Shown here: positions 10,816 through 19,824 of the stretch, in pieces
Numbering within the stretch: position 1 is the stretch's first letter
How the letters are laid out: each line of letters begins with the position of its first letter
Assembly (NCBI RefSeq): GCF_003130795.1
Contig: NZ_CP029356.1
Span: forward strand, 394,501 to 458,500
Direction of reading: 5' to 3'
DNA from: Azospirillum thermophilum
GTDB lineage: Bacteria; Pseudomonadota; Alphaproteobacteria; Azospirillales; Azospirillaceae
DNA length: 64,000 bases
Notes under the pieces: model-generated
What the model was told of the DNA's origin: nothing
The model's input: the letters and a program-made list of their open reading frames with translations, nothing else
Database searches by the model: none
Translations under genes and position numbers: made by a program

Positions 10816-11583
10816 TCACACCGGGGCCGGAGCCTCGAGAAACCGTGCGGCGCAACGCTCCACGTCGGCCAGCAGCCGGGCCGTGTCGCGCTCCATCCCG
10901 CCTTCGGCCCATTCGACGCGGCAGCTTCCGGGCGCCATGGCGGGATCGCCGATGACCATCAGCCTGGCGCCGAAGCCGCGCGACGAGATCGCCTGGTCGA
11001 GATGGTCGCGGACGAGGTCCACCGTGTCCTCCGCCACCCGCACGACCAGCCGCGGCTCGTCGATCAGGTCGGTCAGGCAGTTGCGGATCATCGCCTCGAC
11101 CTCCTGCAGGCCGCCGCGCCGGGCGAGCTCCGGCATCAGCTTGCGCACGACGGCGAGCGCGATGTGGACCGGCTGGTCGGAGCGCATGGCGTTGGTCGCC
11201 TCGCGCTCCGCGATCAGGCGGGTGACGCCGTCGGCAATCTGCGAGAGCGCCTGGGCGATGCGGCTGTTGACCTGCGCCTCGATCTCCTGCCGCGCCGTCT
11301 CGTAGCCGGTGCTCTGCCCGGCCTTCAGGCCTTCGGTGAAGCCCTGGCCGTAGCCGGCGGAGCGGCCGGCGGACTCGCCCTCGGCGAAGCCCTGGGCGTG
11401 GCCCTCGGCACGGGCGGCGGCCAGCTCCTCCTCGCTGAAGACCGGCGGCGGCGGGGCGGCCGGCTCCTCCACCGCGGCATCCGCCACCGGCTCGGGCAGC
11501 AGGTCGTCGTCCTCGGCATAGGTGACGCGGGGGCTGACCTCCACGTCGAAGGATTCGTCGAACAGGAACTTCCGGACGCTCAT
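10816..11583 (-). CDS. fliH: FliH-like flagellar export ATPase regulator
   Basis: 255 residues. The N-terminus VRKFLFDESFDVEV and acidic Pro-rich stretch are followed by a GxxxG-type helical repeat (EGHAQGFAEGESAGRSAGYG and onward), a feature of FliH. A C-terminal domain ends with the family-like VRVAEDTVDLVRDHLDQA and MAPGSCRVEW. FliH (FlbE in Caulobacter) tethers the FliI ATPase to the C-ring via FliN. The ATG at 11583 has AGGAGG eight bases upstream. It lies only 86 bases after fliF, where fliG would normally sit. No fliI is present in the window. Confidence 0.8.
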   Translation of the reverse strand: MSVRKFLFDESFDVEVSPRVTYAEDDDLLPEPVADAAVEEPAAPPPPVFSEEELAAARAEGHAQGFAEGESAGRSAGYGQGFTEGLKAGQSTGYETARQEIEAQVNSRIAQALSQIADGVTRLIAEREATNAMRSDQPVHIALAVVRKLMPELARRGGLQEVEAMIRNCLTDLIDEPRLVVRVAEDTVDLVRDHLDQAISSRGFGARLMVIGDPAMAPGSCRVEWAEGGMERDTARLLADVERCAARFLEAPAPV

Positions 11584-11669
11584 GCGCGGATCCTCCTGCC
11601 GGGCGTCGGGCTGCCGGTAGCCGGGCTGCCGGCTGTCAGGTCAGCGACCATCGGACGGGCGGCCATGGC

Positions 11670-13330
11670 TCAGCTCTCCTGGTACAGCCAGTTGCGCAGG
11701 ATCGACACGGCTTCCTCGGGATGCTTGTCCACGATCTCGCCGACCTTGCGCAGGGAGGAGGCGCGCACCCGCCCCTCGACCCGGTTGATGTCGATCATCT
11801 GCTCCAGCTCCTCGTCGGCCTGGGCGGCTTCCAGCGCCAGATCCTGGCGAGCGCGCCGGTGGGGGCGGCCAGCGCCGCCGGCAGGTTGCCCTGGTCGGTC
11901 AGCAGGCGGTCCATCTCGTCCTCCTCCTGCATCTCGGCCTTCTCGAAGGCGCGGGAGATGAGGGGGCGGATGACCAGCAGGATGATGAGGACCGCGACGA
12001 TGCCCAGGACGACCATCTCCGCGATGCGGAAGACGTCGTCCTTGGTCAGGCCCATGAACAGCTCTTCGGGCTTCTGGATGTCGTCCTCGGGCGACCAGAA
12101 GCGCATGTTGATCACTTCCAGCGAGTCGCCGCGCACCGCGTCGAGGCCGACGGCGCTGCGCACCAGCGCCTTGATGCTCTCGATCTCCTGCTCCGACCGG
12201 GGCTGGTAGGCGGGCGGCGCCTCCTTCGACAGCTGATAGGTGCCGTCGACCAGCACGGCGACCGACAGGCGGCGGACCTGCCCGGTCTCGCGCACATGGT
12301 TCTTGGTCGTCCTGCTGATCTCGTAGTTGATCGTCTCCTCGTTGCGCGCGGACTTGTTCGAGGAGAGCGGGCCGGCGTTGTTGCCGGACTGGGAGGTCGG
12401 CAGGTTCTGGTCGACGGTGACCGGCTGCAGCGGATCGCGGTCGGCGCTCTCGCTGTTTTCGTTCACCGTCTGGGTGGAGCGCACCACCTGGCTTTCCGGA
12501 TCGAAGATCTCCGACTGGGTGGTGATGCGGTCGAAGTCGAGGTCGGCCGACACCTCCGCCCGCACCTTGCCGTAGCCGAGCGTGCGGCCCAGCAGATCCT
12601 CGATCGTGCGGGCCAGCCGGTTCTCGTAGGCGAGCTTCTTCTCCTCCGCCGAGGCCATCATGGCTTCCGGCGTGTCGGTGCCGGTGCCGCGGGCGAGCAG
12701 CTTGCCCTTGTCGTCGACGATGGAGATGCGGCCGGGGTCGAGGTTGGGGACCGAGGCGGCGATGAGCTGCTGGATCGCCTGGATGTTCTCGCGCGAGAGC
12801 TGGGCGCCCGGGCGCAGCTTCACGAACACGCTGGCGGTGGCCGGGTTCTGCTGGCGGGCGAACAGCTCGCGCTTGGGCAGCACGAGATGGACGCGGGCCT
12901 GCTGCACCCCGTTCAGCGTCTGCACCGTGCGCGCGATCTCGCCCTCCAGCGCGCGCAGGTGGTTGATGTTCTGCATGAAGCTGGTGGCGCCGAAGCCTTC
13001 GGACTTGTCGAAGATCTCGTAGCCGACCGAACCGCCCGACGGCAGCCCCTGGGCGGCCATGCGCATGCGCATCGGCCCGACCTGGTCGGCGGGAACGGTG
13101 ATCTTCGTCCCGCTCTTGTCCACCGTGAAGGGGACCTTCGCCTCCTCCAGCTTCTTGGCGATGGCGGCGGCCTCGTTGGGCTGGAGTTCGGCGTAGAGAA
13201 GCTCCATCTCCGGCGAGGAGAGGCGGGTCGTCAGGTAGACGAAGAACCCGATCAGCAGAAGCCCGACGCCGCCGATCGCCGCGAGGCGGGCAGGTCCCAG
13301 GTTGCGCAAGGTCTGCAGCAGGTTGTTCAC
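11670..13330 (-). CDS. fliF: Flagellar MS-ring protein FliF (one frame break near the 3' end)
   Basis: Reconstructed as 553 residues with one base restored near 11845-11860. A first membrane segment (LAAIGGVGLLLIGFFVYL) is followed by the ring-building motifs with KVPFTVDKSGTKITVPADQ, LPSGGSVGYEIFDKSEGFGAT and RVHLVLPKRELFARQQNPATASV, a Ser/Asn-rich periplasmic loop, and a second membrane segment at IAEMVVLGIVAVLIILLV. The true C-terminus (VEGRVRASSLRKVGEIVDKHPEEAV, ending NWLYQES) is the FliG-binding tail and is found in the next frame. Read literally, that tail is lost. I prefer the GTG at 13330 (VNNLLQTLRNLGPARL) with GGGGA upstream over the ATG at 13408, because FliF homologues begin with this helix. 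Confidence 0.9.
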
Positions 13331-13454
13331 GCGCCAATCCCCGATCGGAATCAACCCCCGGTGCCGGGCGGTCCGGGCGGCTCCCGCATCCGCGAAGGCA
13401 AAGTGCAAGAACCGCGCCGAGGTCTGTATCGTGGGCCATGCTGCGCGGTCTTGA

Positions 13455-13469
13455 TGAAGAGACGGTTAA
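13455..13469 (-). promoter_or_regulatory. Possible CtrA binding site upstream of fliF
   Basis: Read towards fliF the bases are TTAA-N7-TTCA, one mismatch from the CtrA consensus TTAA-N7-TTAA. In Caulobacter, CtrA directly activates the fliF operon, and CtrA controls motility in Rhodospirillales too. The position, 125 bases from the preferred GTG and 47 from the upstream ATG, suits a promoter. A single near-match in a short A/T-rich stretch can occur by chance. Confidence 0.3.
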
Positions 13470-13490
13470 TTCCTGGGCAGTTTTTGCCCA

Positions 13491-13507
13491 GCGCCCGGCA
13501 AAATATG
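13491..13507. promoter_or_regulatory. Possible FlbD (ftr-like) site upstream of fliF
   Basis: The bases GCGCCCGGCAAAATATGCC contain a CGGCA-N5-TGCC dyad that resembles, from memory, the Caulobacter ftr elements bound by FlbD (CCCGGCAA-type half sites). In that organism FlbD represses the fliF promoter through such a site, and flbD lies in this same operon. A second dyad, CTGGGCA-N5-TGCCCAG, lies just next to it at 13473-13491. The match is by eye only. Confidence 0.25.
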
Positions 13508-13806
13508 CCTAGCGGCGCGCGGCTTCGGGCCGTCCGCCTGCAACCATGCGGATTCGAAAGGAATTGGCGGGAAATTGTCACCGATTTCGCAACGGATATG
13601 GAATTCGGGTCGCCCGGACTTCACCAAAAGAGGTAGTCGGCACAGCGGCGGTTGACGTGGCGCCCTCCAGGTCATAGCTGAGTTGTAATTCCGTGACGCG
13701 GTCGACCGATTTCTTCCAGAACCCGAGGGGTTCTGTGCTTTCGGGGATCACGTGCCGGCGGATCGCCATTTCTGTTGTGCCTGTCACCGAGAGTAAGGGG
13801 GACGCT

Positions 13807-14334
13807 GTGAAACGACGCGGCCGCGAAAAGAAGGAAGGCCTCAACGAGGTCGATGTGTTCGTCGGGCAGAGGCTGCGCGAACTGCGCATGCTGGCGGGGT
13901 TGAGCCAGAGCGACGTGGCCGCGGCCCTGGGGCTGACGTTCCAGCAGTTGCAGAAGTACGAGCGCGGGTTCAACCGGGTGTCCGCCAGCCGCCTGTACAA
14001 GCTGGCGCAGTTCTTCCGGGTGCCGGTGTCCGTCTTCTTCGACGGGCTGGAGGAGCAGCGCAGCGCAGCCGGCAACCCGGAGGCCGGCGCCCAGCCCGAG
14101 GAGACGGAAGGCACGCTGCGCTCGCGCGAGGCGCTGATGCTGGCCCGCTATTTCCAGAGCATCCGCGATCCGGACGTGCGCGGCGCCATCCGCGAGCTGG
14201 CCGAGCGCTGCGCCGCCCAGTCGGACGGTACCGACGGGGACGGCGAGGGCCAGGGCCAGGGCGGCGGTTCCCGCGGCATGCGCGGCCGGGGCGGACGGCG
14301 CGGCGCCGGTCAGGCGACCGCCGGCCACGCCTGA
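13807..14334 (+). CDS. XRE-family helix-turn-helix transcriptional regulator
   Basis: 175 residues from the GTG at 13807, which has AAGGGGG eight bases upstream; the longer frame from 13693 lacks such a site. The HTH spans about residues 15-70: VGQRLRELRMLAGLSQSDVAAAL, then LTFQQLQKYERGFNRVSASRLYKLA and FFRVPVSVFFDGL, a form common in alphaproteobacteria. The C-terminal half has a short helical part (EALMLARYFQSIRDPDVRGAIREL) and a Gly/Arg-rich tail, probably disordered and basic. Its target is unknown; it faces away from the flagellar operon across a shared control region. Confidence 0.85.
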   Translation: MKRRGREKKEGLNEVDVFVGQRLRELRMLAGLSQSDVAAALGLTFQQLQKYERGFNRVSASRLYKLAQFFRVPVSVFFDGLEEQRSAAGNPEAGAQPEETEGTLRSREALMLARYFQSIRDPDVRGAIRELAERCAAQSDGTDGDGEGQGQGGGSRGMRGRGGRRGAGQATAGHA

Positions 14335-14394
14335 GCGGCGGACCGGCCCCGGGCGGGCTTGCGCGGCCGGCTGCCGACGGGTGGCGGGTGGTGG

Positions 14395-15018
14395 TCAGCG
14401 GGCGGTCCGGCGCCTCGTGCCCCCGCGTCCCTTCGCGGCCGGGCCCGGCAGGGCGGCCAGGTGCTTCAGCTCCTCGTAGCGTTCCATGAACAGGCTGTAG
14501 GCGCGCTCCGGCCCGACGGGGCGGATGGGGGCCGGGTGCGGATCGGGCAGGTGACCCCAGTCCATCCAGGCCGGCGGCAGCAGGTCGCGCAGTTCGGTCG
14601 CCATGGCGACGAGGTCGGCGGCCTTCACCTCCGGCAGGTCGGCGCGGTAGCCGAAGCGCCGCTGGAACGCGGCCTCCAGCGGGGCGAGCTTGCGCTTCAC
14701 CTCCTCCCGGCCGAGATGGACCTTCAGCGGCGAGGGCCAGTCGCCCGAGATGGACTCGACGCAGTCGTGCCACAGCCCGTCATAGGCGAGCGCCTCCGGC
14801 ACGAGGTGCGAGACCATCACGCTGTGCTCGGCGACCGAATAGAACTGGCTGGTGGCGCCGCACCAGCGCGGCTGATAGGCCAGGGCCCGCGCCACATCCT
14901 CCACCGGCAGCCCGGTGGCGTCCGGACTGGCGAGGTCGAGCACGAAGCCCGAGGCCGTCAGGATCGCCGTCCGCCCGCTGGGCTTCATCAGCAGGTCGAG
15001 CTGGTAGGCGGTGGGCAT
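14395..15018 (-). CDS. HD-domain hydrolase, YfbR/5'-nucleotidase-like
   Basis: 207 residues. The HD metal site is visible: His65 in SVAEHSVMVSH, the His84-Asp85 pair in GLWHDCVESISGDWPSPLK, and a later Asp in AADLVAMATE. The HDxxE...GDxPxPxK text matches the YfbR-like group of phosphohydrolases, which often act on deoxynucleoside monophosphates. The N-terminal 45 residues (LDLLMKPSGRTAILTASGFVLDL) and the Arg-rich tail are outside that core. Substrate cannot be told from sequence. The neighbours are regulators, with no obvious operon partner. Confidence 0.7.
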   Translation of the reverse strand: MPTAYQLDLLMKPSGRTAILTASGFVLDLASPDATGLPVEDVARALAYQPRWCGATSQFYSVAEHSVMVSHLVPEALAYDGLWHDCVESISGDWPSPLKVHLGREEVKRKLAPLEAAFQRRFGYRADLPEVKAADLVAMATELRDLLPPAWMDWGHLPDPHPAPIRPVGPERAYSLFMERYEELKHLAALPGPAAKGRGGTRRRTAR

Positions 15019-15173
15019 GCTTGCGACGACTCCAGGACCGTGGGATGCCGGACGGCGGAGTTCCCCTCGGCCCCGGCGACCACCCCTGTGTGCAGGGCGG
15101 CGCGGCCCAGGCGCAACCGCAATTCCGGCGGGGCAGCCTTTCGGCCCGGCGCGGGTCCCCGGTCCGGCCGCCC

Positions 15174-17290
15174 TCAGCCGTCCGCGCCGGTGACCGAGTC
15201 CGGGTCGCAGACCAGCCGGTTGGTCTGCTCGATCGTGGTTTCCAGCAGCGGGACCAGCGCCGCCACCCGGTCGGCGTCGGTGTAATGGTCGTTGAGCGCG
15301 CGGGCGACGGCTGCCAGCCGCGGCGTACCGAAATTGGCGGCCAGCCCGGCCAGCGTGTGGGCCGCCTGCTTCAGGTCGCGCGGGCGGTTGCCCAGAACGG
15401 CGGCGCGCACCGCCGACAGCTCCCGGCTGGCGGTTTCCGGCAGGAGCCGCAGCATGCCGTCCAGGCTCTCAGCCCCCAGGGCCAGCCGCAGTTCCGCCAG
15501 CTTCACCCGGTCGACCAGCGGCAGCCGGGCGAAGATGTCCTGCTCCGGCGCCGGCCGGCCGGCCGCCGGGACGGCGCGGCGCTCCCGCGGGCGGGAGGCG
15601 AGGTCGAGCACCACGGAGTTGAGCTGGTCCCAGTCGATCGGCTTGGTCAGATAGGCGTCGAGCCCGGCGGCGAGGTGGCCGTCGCGGTGTTCCGGCAGGG
15701 CATCGGCCGAGATGCCGACGATGGGCAGCAGCGATATCGGCCCGGCCATGCGGCGGATGGTGCGGGCGGTGGTCCGGCCGTCCATCACCGGCATTTCCAT
15801 GTCCAGCAGCAGCAGGTCGAACTCGCCGGTCTGCAGAGCGTCGATCACGGCGCGGCCGTCGGCCACCGCCTCCACCCGATGGCCGATCCGTTCCAGCATG
15901 GCGGTGATCAGCATGCGGTTGACGTCGTTGTCCTCCGCCAGCAGCAGCCGCAGCGACACCGGCGAGGCCGGGGTCGGATCGATCGCCGGGACGGAGCCCT
16001 CCATCCGCTGCCGCATCGCCTGCTCGGCGGCGGGCGGCGATTCGCAATGGCGAACCCGGATCGAGAAGCGGAAGGTGGAGCCCTTGCCGGGGCTGCTGGC
16101 GGCGGCGATCTCGCCGCCCATCGCCTCGACCAGCCGCTTGCAGATGGACAGGCCGAGCCCGGTGCCGCCGTATTTGCGGGTGGTCGAGGCGTCGGCCTGC
16201 ACGAAGGCGTCGAACAGGCGGGTGCGCTGCTCGTCGGTCATGCCGATGCCGGTGTCCATCACCTCGAAGCGCAGGGTGATGCCGTCGTCGTCCTCGGCGG
16301 CCATCCAGGCGGCGATCTCGATCCCGCCATGGTCGGTGAACTTGATGGCGTTGGAGACGAGGTTGAACAGCACCTGGCGCAGCCGGGTCGGGTCGCCGCG
16401 GACATGGCGCGGCGTGTCGTCGGCGATGGAGGCGCTGAGCGCCAGCCCCTTCGCCGCCGACCGCACGAGGAAGAGCTGGACCACGTCCTCCACCACCCGG
16501 TGGAGCGAGAAGTCGATCTCCTCCAGGACGAGCTGCCCGGCCTCGATCTTCGAGAAGTCCAGGACGTCGTTCAGGATGGTCAGCAGCGTGTCCGCCGAGG
16601 AGCGCAGGGTCTTGACGAAGGTCTTCTGCTGGTCGGTCAGGGGCGTGCCGATCAGCAGGTCGCCCATGCCGATCACCGCGGTCATCGGGTGCGCAGCTCG
16701 TGGCTCATCATCGCGAGGAAGCGCGACTTGGCGCGGCTGGCATTCTCCGCCGTCACGCGCGCCTCCTCCGCCTCCTCGCGGGCGCGGTCCAGATCCTCGG
16801 CCAGCGCGAAGGTCTCCGCCGCCAGCTTGGTGAGCTGTTCCTGGGTGTTGCGCAGCTCCTGCTCCGACTGGCGGCGGCGGGTGACGTCGGTGCAGGAGGC
16901 GACGAACCAGCGCACCGACCCGTCCGGGCCGGGAATCGGGCGCAGCGACACCGCGTTCCAGAAGGGCGTGCCGTCCTTGCGGTAGTTCAGCACCTCGACC
17001 GCGGTCGGCCGCCCCTCGGCGATGGCGGCGCGCAGCTCCTCCACCGTGGCGCGGTCGGTGCCGGGACCCTGCAGGAAGCGGCAGTTCCGGCCCAGCATCT
17101 CCCCGGCGCCGTAGCCCGTCATCTCCAGGAAGGCCGGGTTGCAGTAGACCAGCGGCAGGTCGGGCTGGCAGGGATCGGCGACCGCGATGCCGGCGCTCGA
17201 CGCCTCCACCACCAGACTCAGCATCTCGGCAGGCAGAAGCCCTGCCGGGCCGCCGTCGGCGGTCTCGCTGGTGGGGAAAGAGGCGGTCAC
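15174..17290 (-). CDS. LOV-domain hybrid histidine kinase (LOV-HisKA-HATPase-REC-HPt; one frame break)
   Basis: Reconstructed as 705 residues with one C restored near 16685-16689. The LOV core has GRNCRFLQ with the flavin-adduct Cys70, then NYRKDGTPFWN, so blue-light photochemistry is plausible. A coiled linker leads to the H-box FLAMMSHELRT-PM. The break falls exactly here: the literal text reads HELRTR-stop, and the next frame resumes TAVIGMGDLL. The HATPase follows (NLVSNAIKFTDHGG, DTGIGMTDEQ, GGTGLGLSI), then a receiver (LLAEDNDVN, LLLLDMEMPVMDG) and a C-terminal HPt domain with His in AAHTLAGLAANFG. The start is taken as the GTG at 17290, which has AAGGA upstream; the ATG at 17338 has none. 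It diverges from a single-domain response regulator, its likely output. Confidence 0.85.
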
Positions 17291-17466
17291 GGTCGTCGGG
17301 TCCTTACGTCCGGTCCTGCTGTCGCGGCTGCCCACCATAGAAGCTTACGCCGGCGATTGCCACGTTGAAGGATGCCGCAGCGGCGGCCGGCGGTTTTATA
17401 TCACGGGGAGATGGACACGCCATGCGGGAAATCCGGGCGCCGGTGATGCGCGGTCCGCGCGTCCCG

Positions 17467-17481
17467 TTAACGACTGATAAA
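17467..17481. promoter_or_regulatory. Possible CtrA-like site between LOV kinase and response regulator
   Basis: TTAA-N7-TAAA, one mismatch from TTAA-N7-TTAA, sits 78 bases upstream of the response regulator ATG in the 268-base divergent intergenic region. It would link this sensory pair to the CtrA motility circuit. It is a short motif found by eye and may be chance. Confidence 0.25.
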
Positions 17482-17558
17482 CTGTGCCTTCGCGACACTT
17501 CCGTTCCGGCGGCCGTCGTGCCGGAGGGCAGGGACGGACCGGAGCGCGGGGGAACGGC

Positions 17559-17990
17559 ATGGCGGCAGACACGGGTGCACGGCAGGTCCGCAAGATCAAC
17601 GACCTGGGGATCCTGCTGATCGAGGATGACAGCTTCACCCGTGCCCTGATCAGCCGCCTGCTGCACGACATCCGCGTGCGCCGCGTGTTCGAGGCGGCGG
17701 ACGGGGTCCAGGCGCTGGACATCCTGCGCCAGAACCCGGGCGAGGTCGATCTGGCGATCTGCGACCTGGAGATGCCGCGGATGAGCGGGCTGGACCTGAT
17801 GCACGCCCTGCGCACCGCCACCGGCAACGTGCTGGCCGACCTGCCGGTGATCGTGCTGACCGGCCACCGCGAGGCGGAGATCGTCAAGCGCGCCATCGCC
17901 TACGGCATTTCGGGATATCTGGTGAAGCCGGTCTCGAAGGCCGACCTGACCAAGCGCCTGACCTTCGTGGTGCAGCAGCGCCAGCGCTGA
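17559..17990 (+). CDS. Single-domain (CheY-like) response regulator
   Basis: 143 residues from the ATG at 17559, which has GGGGGAA upstream. It is a complete receiver domain without an output domain: acidic pair in LLIEDDSFTRAL, phospho-acceptor Asp69 in LAICDLEMPRMSG, Thr in VIVLTGHRE, and Lys in GYLVKPVSKADL. Divergent transcription with the LOV hybrid kinase suggests that the HPt domain of the kinase passes phosphate to it. It may act by protein contact, for example at the flagellar switch or on another regulator. A longer frame back to 17484 has no ribosome site. Confidence 0.88.
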   Translation: MAADTGARQVRKINDLGILLIEDDSFTRALISRLLHDIRVRRVFEAADGVQALDILRQNPGEVDLAICDLEMPRMSGLDLMHALRTATGNVLADLPVIVLTGHREAEIVKRAIAYGISGYLVKPVSKADLTKRLTFVVQQRQR

Positions 17991-17998
17991 CCCGCCGG

Positions 17999-18421
17999 TC
18001 AGATCTGCAGGCGCGTGCCGGCGAAACCGCCCTCCGCGATGCCGGTGCAGAGGCCCGACCACTCGCAGCCGCCGCAGGCGGTGCGCGTCGTCCCGGCGCG
18101 GAAGGCGGTGCGCAGCCGCTCCAGCAGGGCGGCGTCGAGCCTCAGCCGGTCGCCGGCCGCCACCGGCCGCGCCAGCAGGGCGGTCACCGCCGCGGCCGCG
18201 GCGGCGTCGCGCCCGCGGACGCCGGCGTTGCGGCAATGGGCCTGCGGATCGCCGAGCAGCGGGGCGCAGAGATCGTCCGGCCCCTCGACCATCAGGATGT
18301 CCTCCCCGCCGGCCAGCCGGGCGACGACAAGGTCGTAGTTGGCGACGAAGGCCGGGCTGTAGCCTTTCCCCGCATAGGTCAGCATGCACAGCAGATGATG
18401 GGCGCGCAGGCGGACGGTCAT
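17999..18421 (-). CDS. DUF1284 cysteine-rich protein
   Basis: 140 residues. The start VRLRAHHLLCMLTYAGKGYSP is the signature of the DUF1284 family (RxHHLLC...GKGYS). Six cysteines are seen (12, 52, 63, 116, 119, 125), including a CGGC-x5-C cluster near the C-terminus, which suggests a metal or iron-sulfur site. The family has no established function known to me. It converges with the response regulator, with eight bases between the two stops, and lies inside the sensory block. Confidence 0.75.
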   Translation of the reverse strand: MTVRLRAHHLLCMLTYAGKGYSPAFVANYDLVVARLAGGEDILMVEGPDDLCAPLLGDPQAHCRNAGVRGRDAAAAAAVTALLARPVAAGDRLRLDAALLERLRTAFRAGTTRTACGGCEWSGLCTGIAEGGFAGTRLQI

Positions 18422-18731
18422 TTTGCGGCGTGTTCCGAAGAAGCGGCGGTGCGGGCTGGTAACGTCCTCTATAGCGCCAGATCAGGCGATGCGCAGCATC
18501 CGTGCTTTGGCGGGCCGGGCCGGTGCCCGACTGCCGGCGGCCGGAGGAGTCCTTTTTCGGGTGCCGGCTGTTGGGGCTTGATGCTGGCGGGTGCAGGGAC
18601 GACATCAGGTTTCCGGTCCTTGGCCGATCGGCGGTGTGCCGGCTTGCCAATGACCGCCGGATCACGCACCCTTCCATTCATGGTCAGGACATGGCCGGCC
18701 GCCGGGCGCGCCGGCGCGATGTCGGGAGACA
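18422..18731. other. Intergenic region upstream of the cobalamin sensor
   Basis: 310 bases between the divergent DUF1284 gene and the B12-binding sensor gene. It must carry both promoters. I recognise no gene, clear repeat or operator in it; open frames across it are short and lack protein-like text. Confidence 0.5.
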
Positions 18732-19793
18732 GTGCCTTTGCGCCACGCCGCCAACCCCATCGCCGAACGCCGTGACGAGCTGGCCCGCGCCGCCGTCGCC
18801 ATCCAGTTCGAGCGCTGGCCCCAGCTCTATGCCCGCTACGGCGAGGCGGGGCTGGAGAAATGCGTGGAGGATCTGCGCTACCACGTCCTCTACCTGGCCG
18901 AGGCGGTGGCGGCCGACAGCCCCGCCCTGTTCCGCGAATATGTCGCCTGGGTGAAGGTTCTGTTCACCGGCCTGAACATCCCGGCCTCCGAGATCGGGCA
19001 GAGCCTGGAGATCCTGCGCGACGTGGTGGTGGCGCGGCTGGGCGGCGAGACCGCCGACCGCGTGACCGCCTGCGTCGACGCCGCCCTCGGCGCCCTGCCG
19101 GAGCTTCCGGCCGAGATCCCGCCCTTCGTCCAGCCGGACGCCCCGTACGGCGACCTTGCCCGCGCCTATCTCGACAGCCTGCTGCAGGGCGACCGCCGCG
19201 AGGCGGCGGAGCTGGTGAGCCGCCGGGTCGAGGCGGGCATGCCGGTGCACGACCTCTATCTGCATGTCTTCCAGCCGGTGCTGCGCGAGGTCGGCCGGCT
19301 GTGGCAGACCGGGACGATCACCGTGGCGCACGAACATTTCGCCACGGCGGCCACCCAGGCGATCATGTCCATGCTCTACCCCCGCATCTTCGCCGGGGAA
19401 CGGGCCGGCCGGTCGCTGGTCGCCACCTGCGTCAGCGGCGAACTGCACGAGATCGGCATCCGGATGGTCGCCGACTTCTTCGAGATGGCCGGCTGGGACA
19501 CCTATTATCTGGGCGCCAACACCCCGGCCGGCAGCATCGTCCGGGCGGTGGAGGAGCGCGACGCCCGCGTGCTGGCGGTCTCGGCGACCATCACCGCCCA
19601 TATCGGCCGCGTCACCGACCTGATCGCCGACGTGCGGCGGGAGCTGAACGGCCGGCCGCTGGGCATCCTGGTCGGCGGCTATCCGTTCAACCTGGTGCCG
19701 GATCTCTGGCGCAAGGTGGGGGCGGACGGCTTCGCGGCCAGCGCCGACGAGGCGGTCGCCACGGCGGCGCGTCTGGCCGGGGCCGCCGCATGA
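18732..19793 (+). CDS. Cobalamin (B12)-binding sensor protein with photoreceptor-type W-x9-EH motif
   Basis: 353 residues. Residues 1-130 are a helical domain of unknown type. Residues 138-225 form the B12-binding helical cap with Trp191-x9-Glu201-His202, the W-x9-EH signature known from the light-sensing cobalamin proteins CarH, LitR and AerR. Residues 228-353 are the B12 Rossmann domain: Glu237-x-His239-x-x-Gly (His being the lower axial ligand), YLGANTP, LAVSAT and LVGGYPFN. No helix-turn-helix or methyltransferase domain is seen, so it should act through a partner. The GTG start has GGGAG upstream. A histidine kinase gene follows 31 bases later and is the obvious partner. Light sensing is an inference; a cobalamin or redox role is possible. 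Confidence 0.85.
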   Translation: MPLRHAANPIAERRDELARAAVAIQFERWPQLYARYGEAGLEKCVEDLRYHVLYLAEAVAADSPALFREYVAWVKVLFTGLNIPASEIGQSLEILRDVVVARLGGETADRVTACVDAALGALPELPAEIPPFVQPDAPYGDLARAYLDSLLQGDRREAAELVSRRVEAGMPVHDLYLHVFQPVLREVGRLWQTGTITVAHEHFATAATQAIMSMLYPRIFAGERAGRSLVATCVSGELHEIGIRMVADFFEMAGWDTYYLGANTPAGSIVRAVEERDARVLAVSATITAHIGRVTDLIADVRRELNGRPLGILVGGYPFNLVPDLWRKVGADGFAASADEAVATAARLAGAAA

Positions 19794-19824
19794 CGGTGCG
19801 TCCGCTCGGGCGAAAGGAGGCGGG

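Larger units (their letters stand above)
13331..13806. other. Intergenic control region between fliF and the XRE regulator
   Basis: About 476 bases, noticeably richer in A/T around 13440-13510 than the genes on either side. It separates divergent genes, so it should hold the promoter of the large flagellar operon (minus) and that of the XRE gene (plus). It contains the CtrA-like and FlbD-like motifs listed separately and a CTGGGCA-N5-TGCCCAG inverted repeat at 13473-13491. I see no further gene in it; open frames here carry no recognisable protein text. Confidence 0.6.

Noticed and set aside
13473..13491. A sigma-54 promoter (GG-N10-GC) in the dyad upstream of fliF.
   Set aside because: On both strands the GG-GC spacing is nine bases, not ten, and the bases around it do not match TGGCAC/TTGC well.
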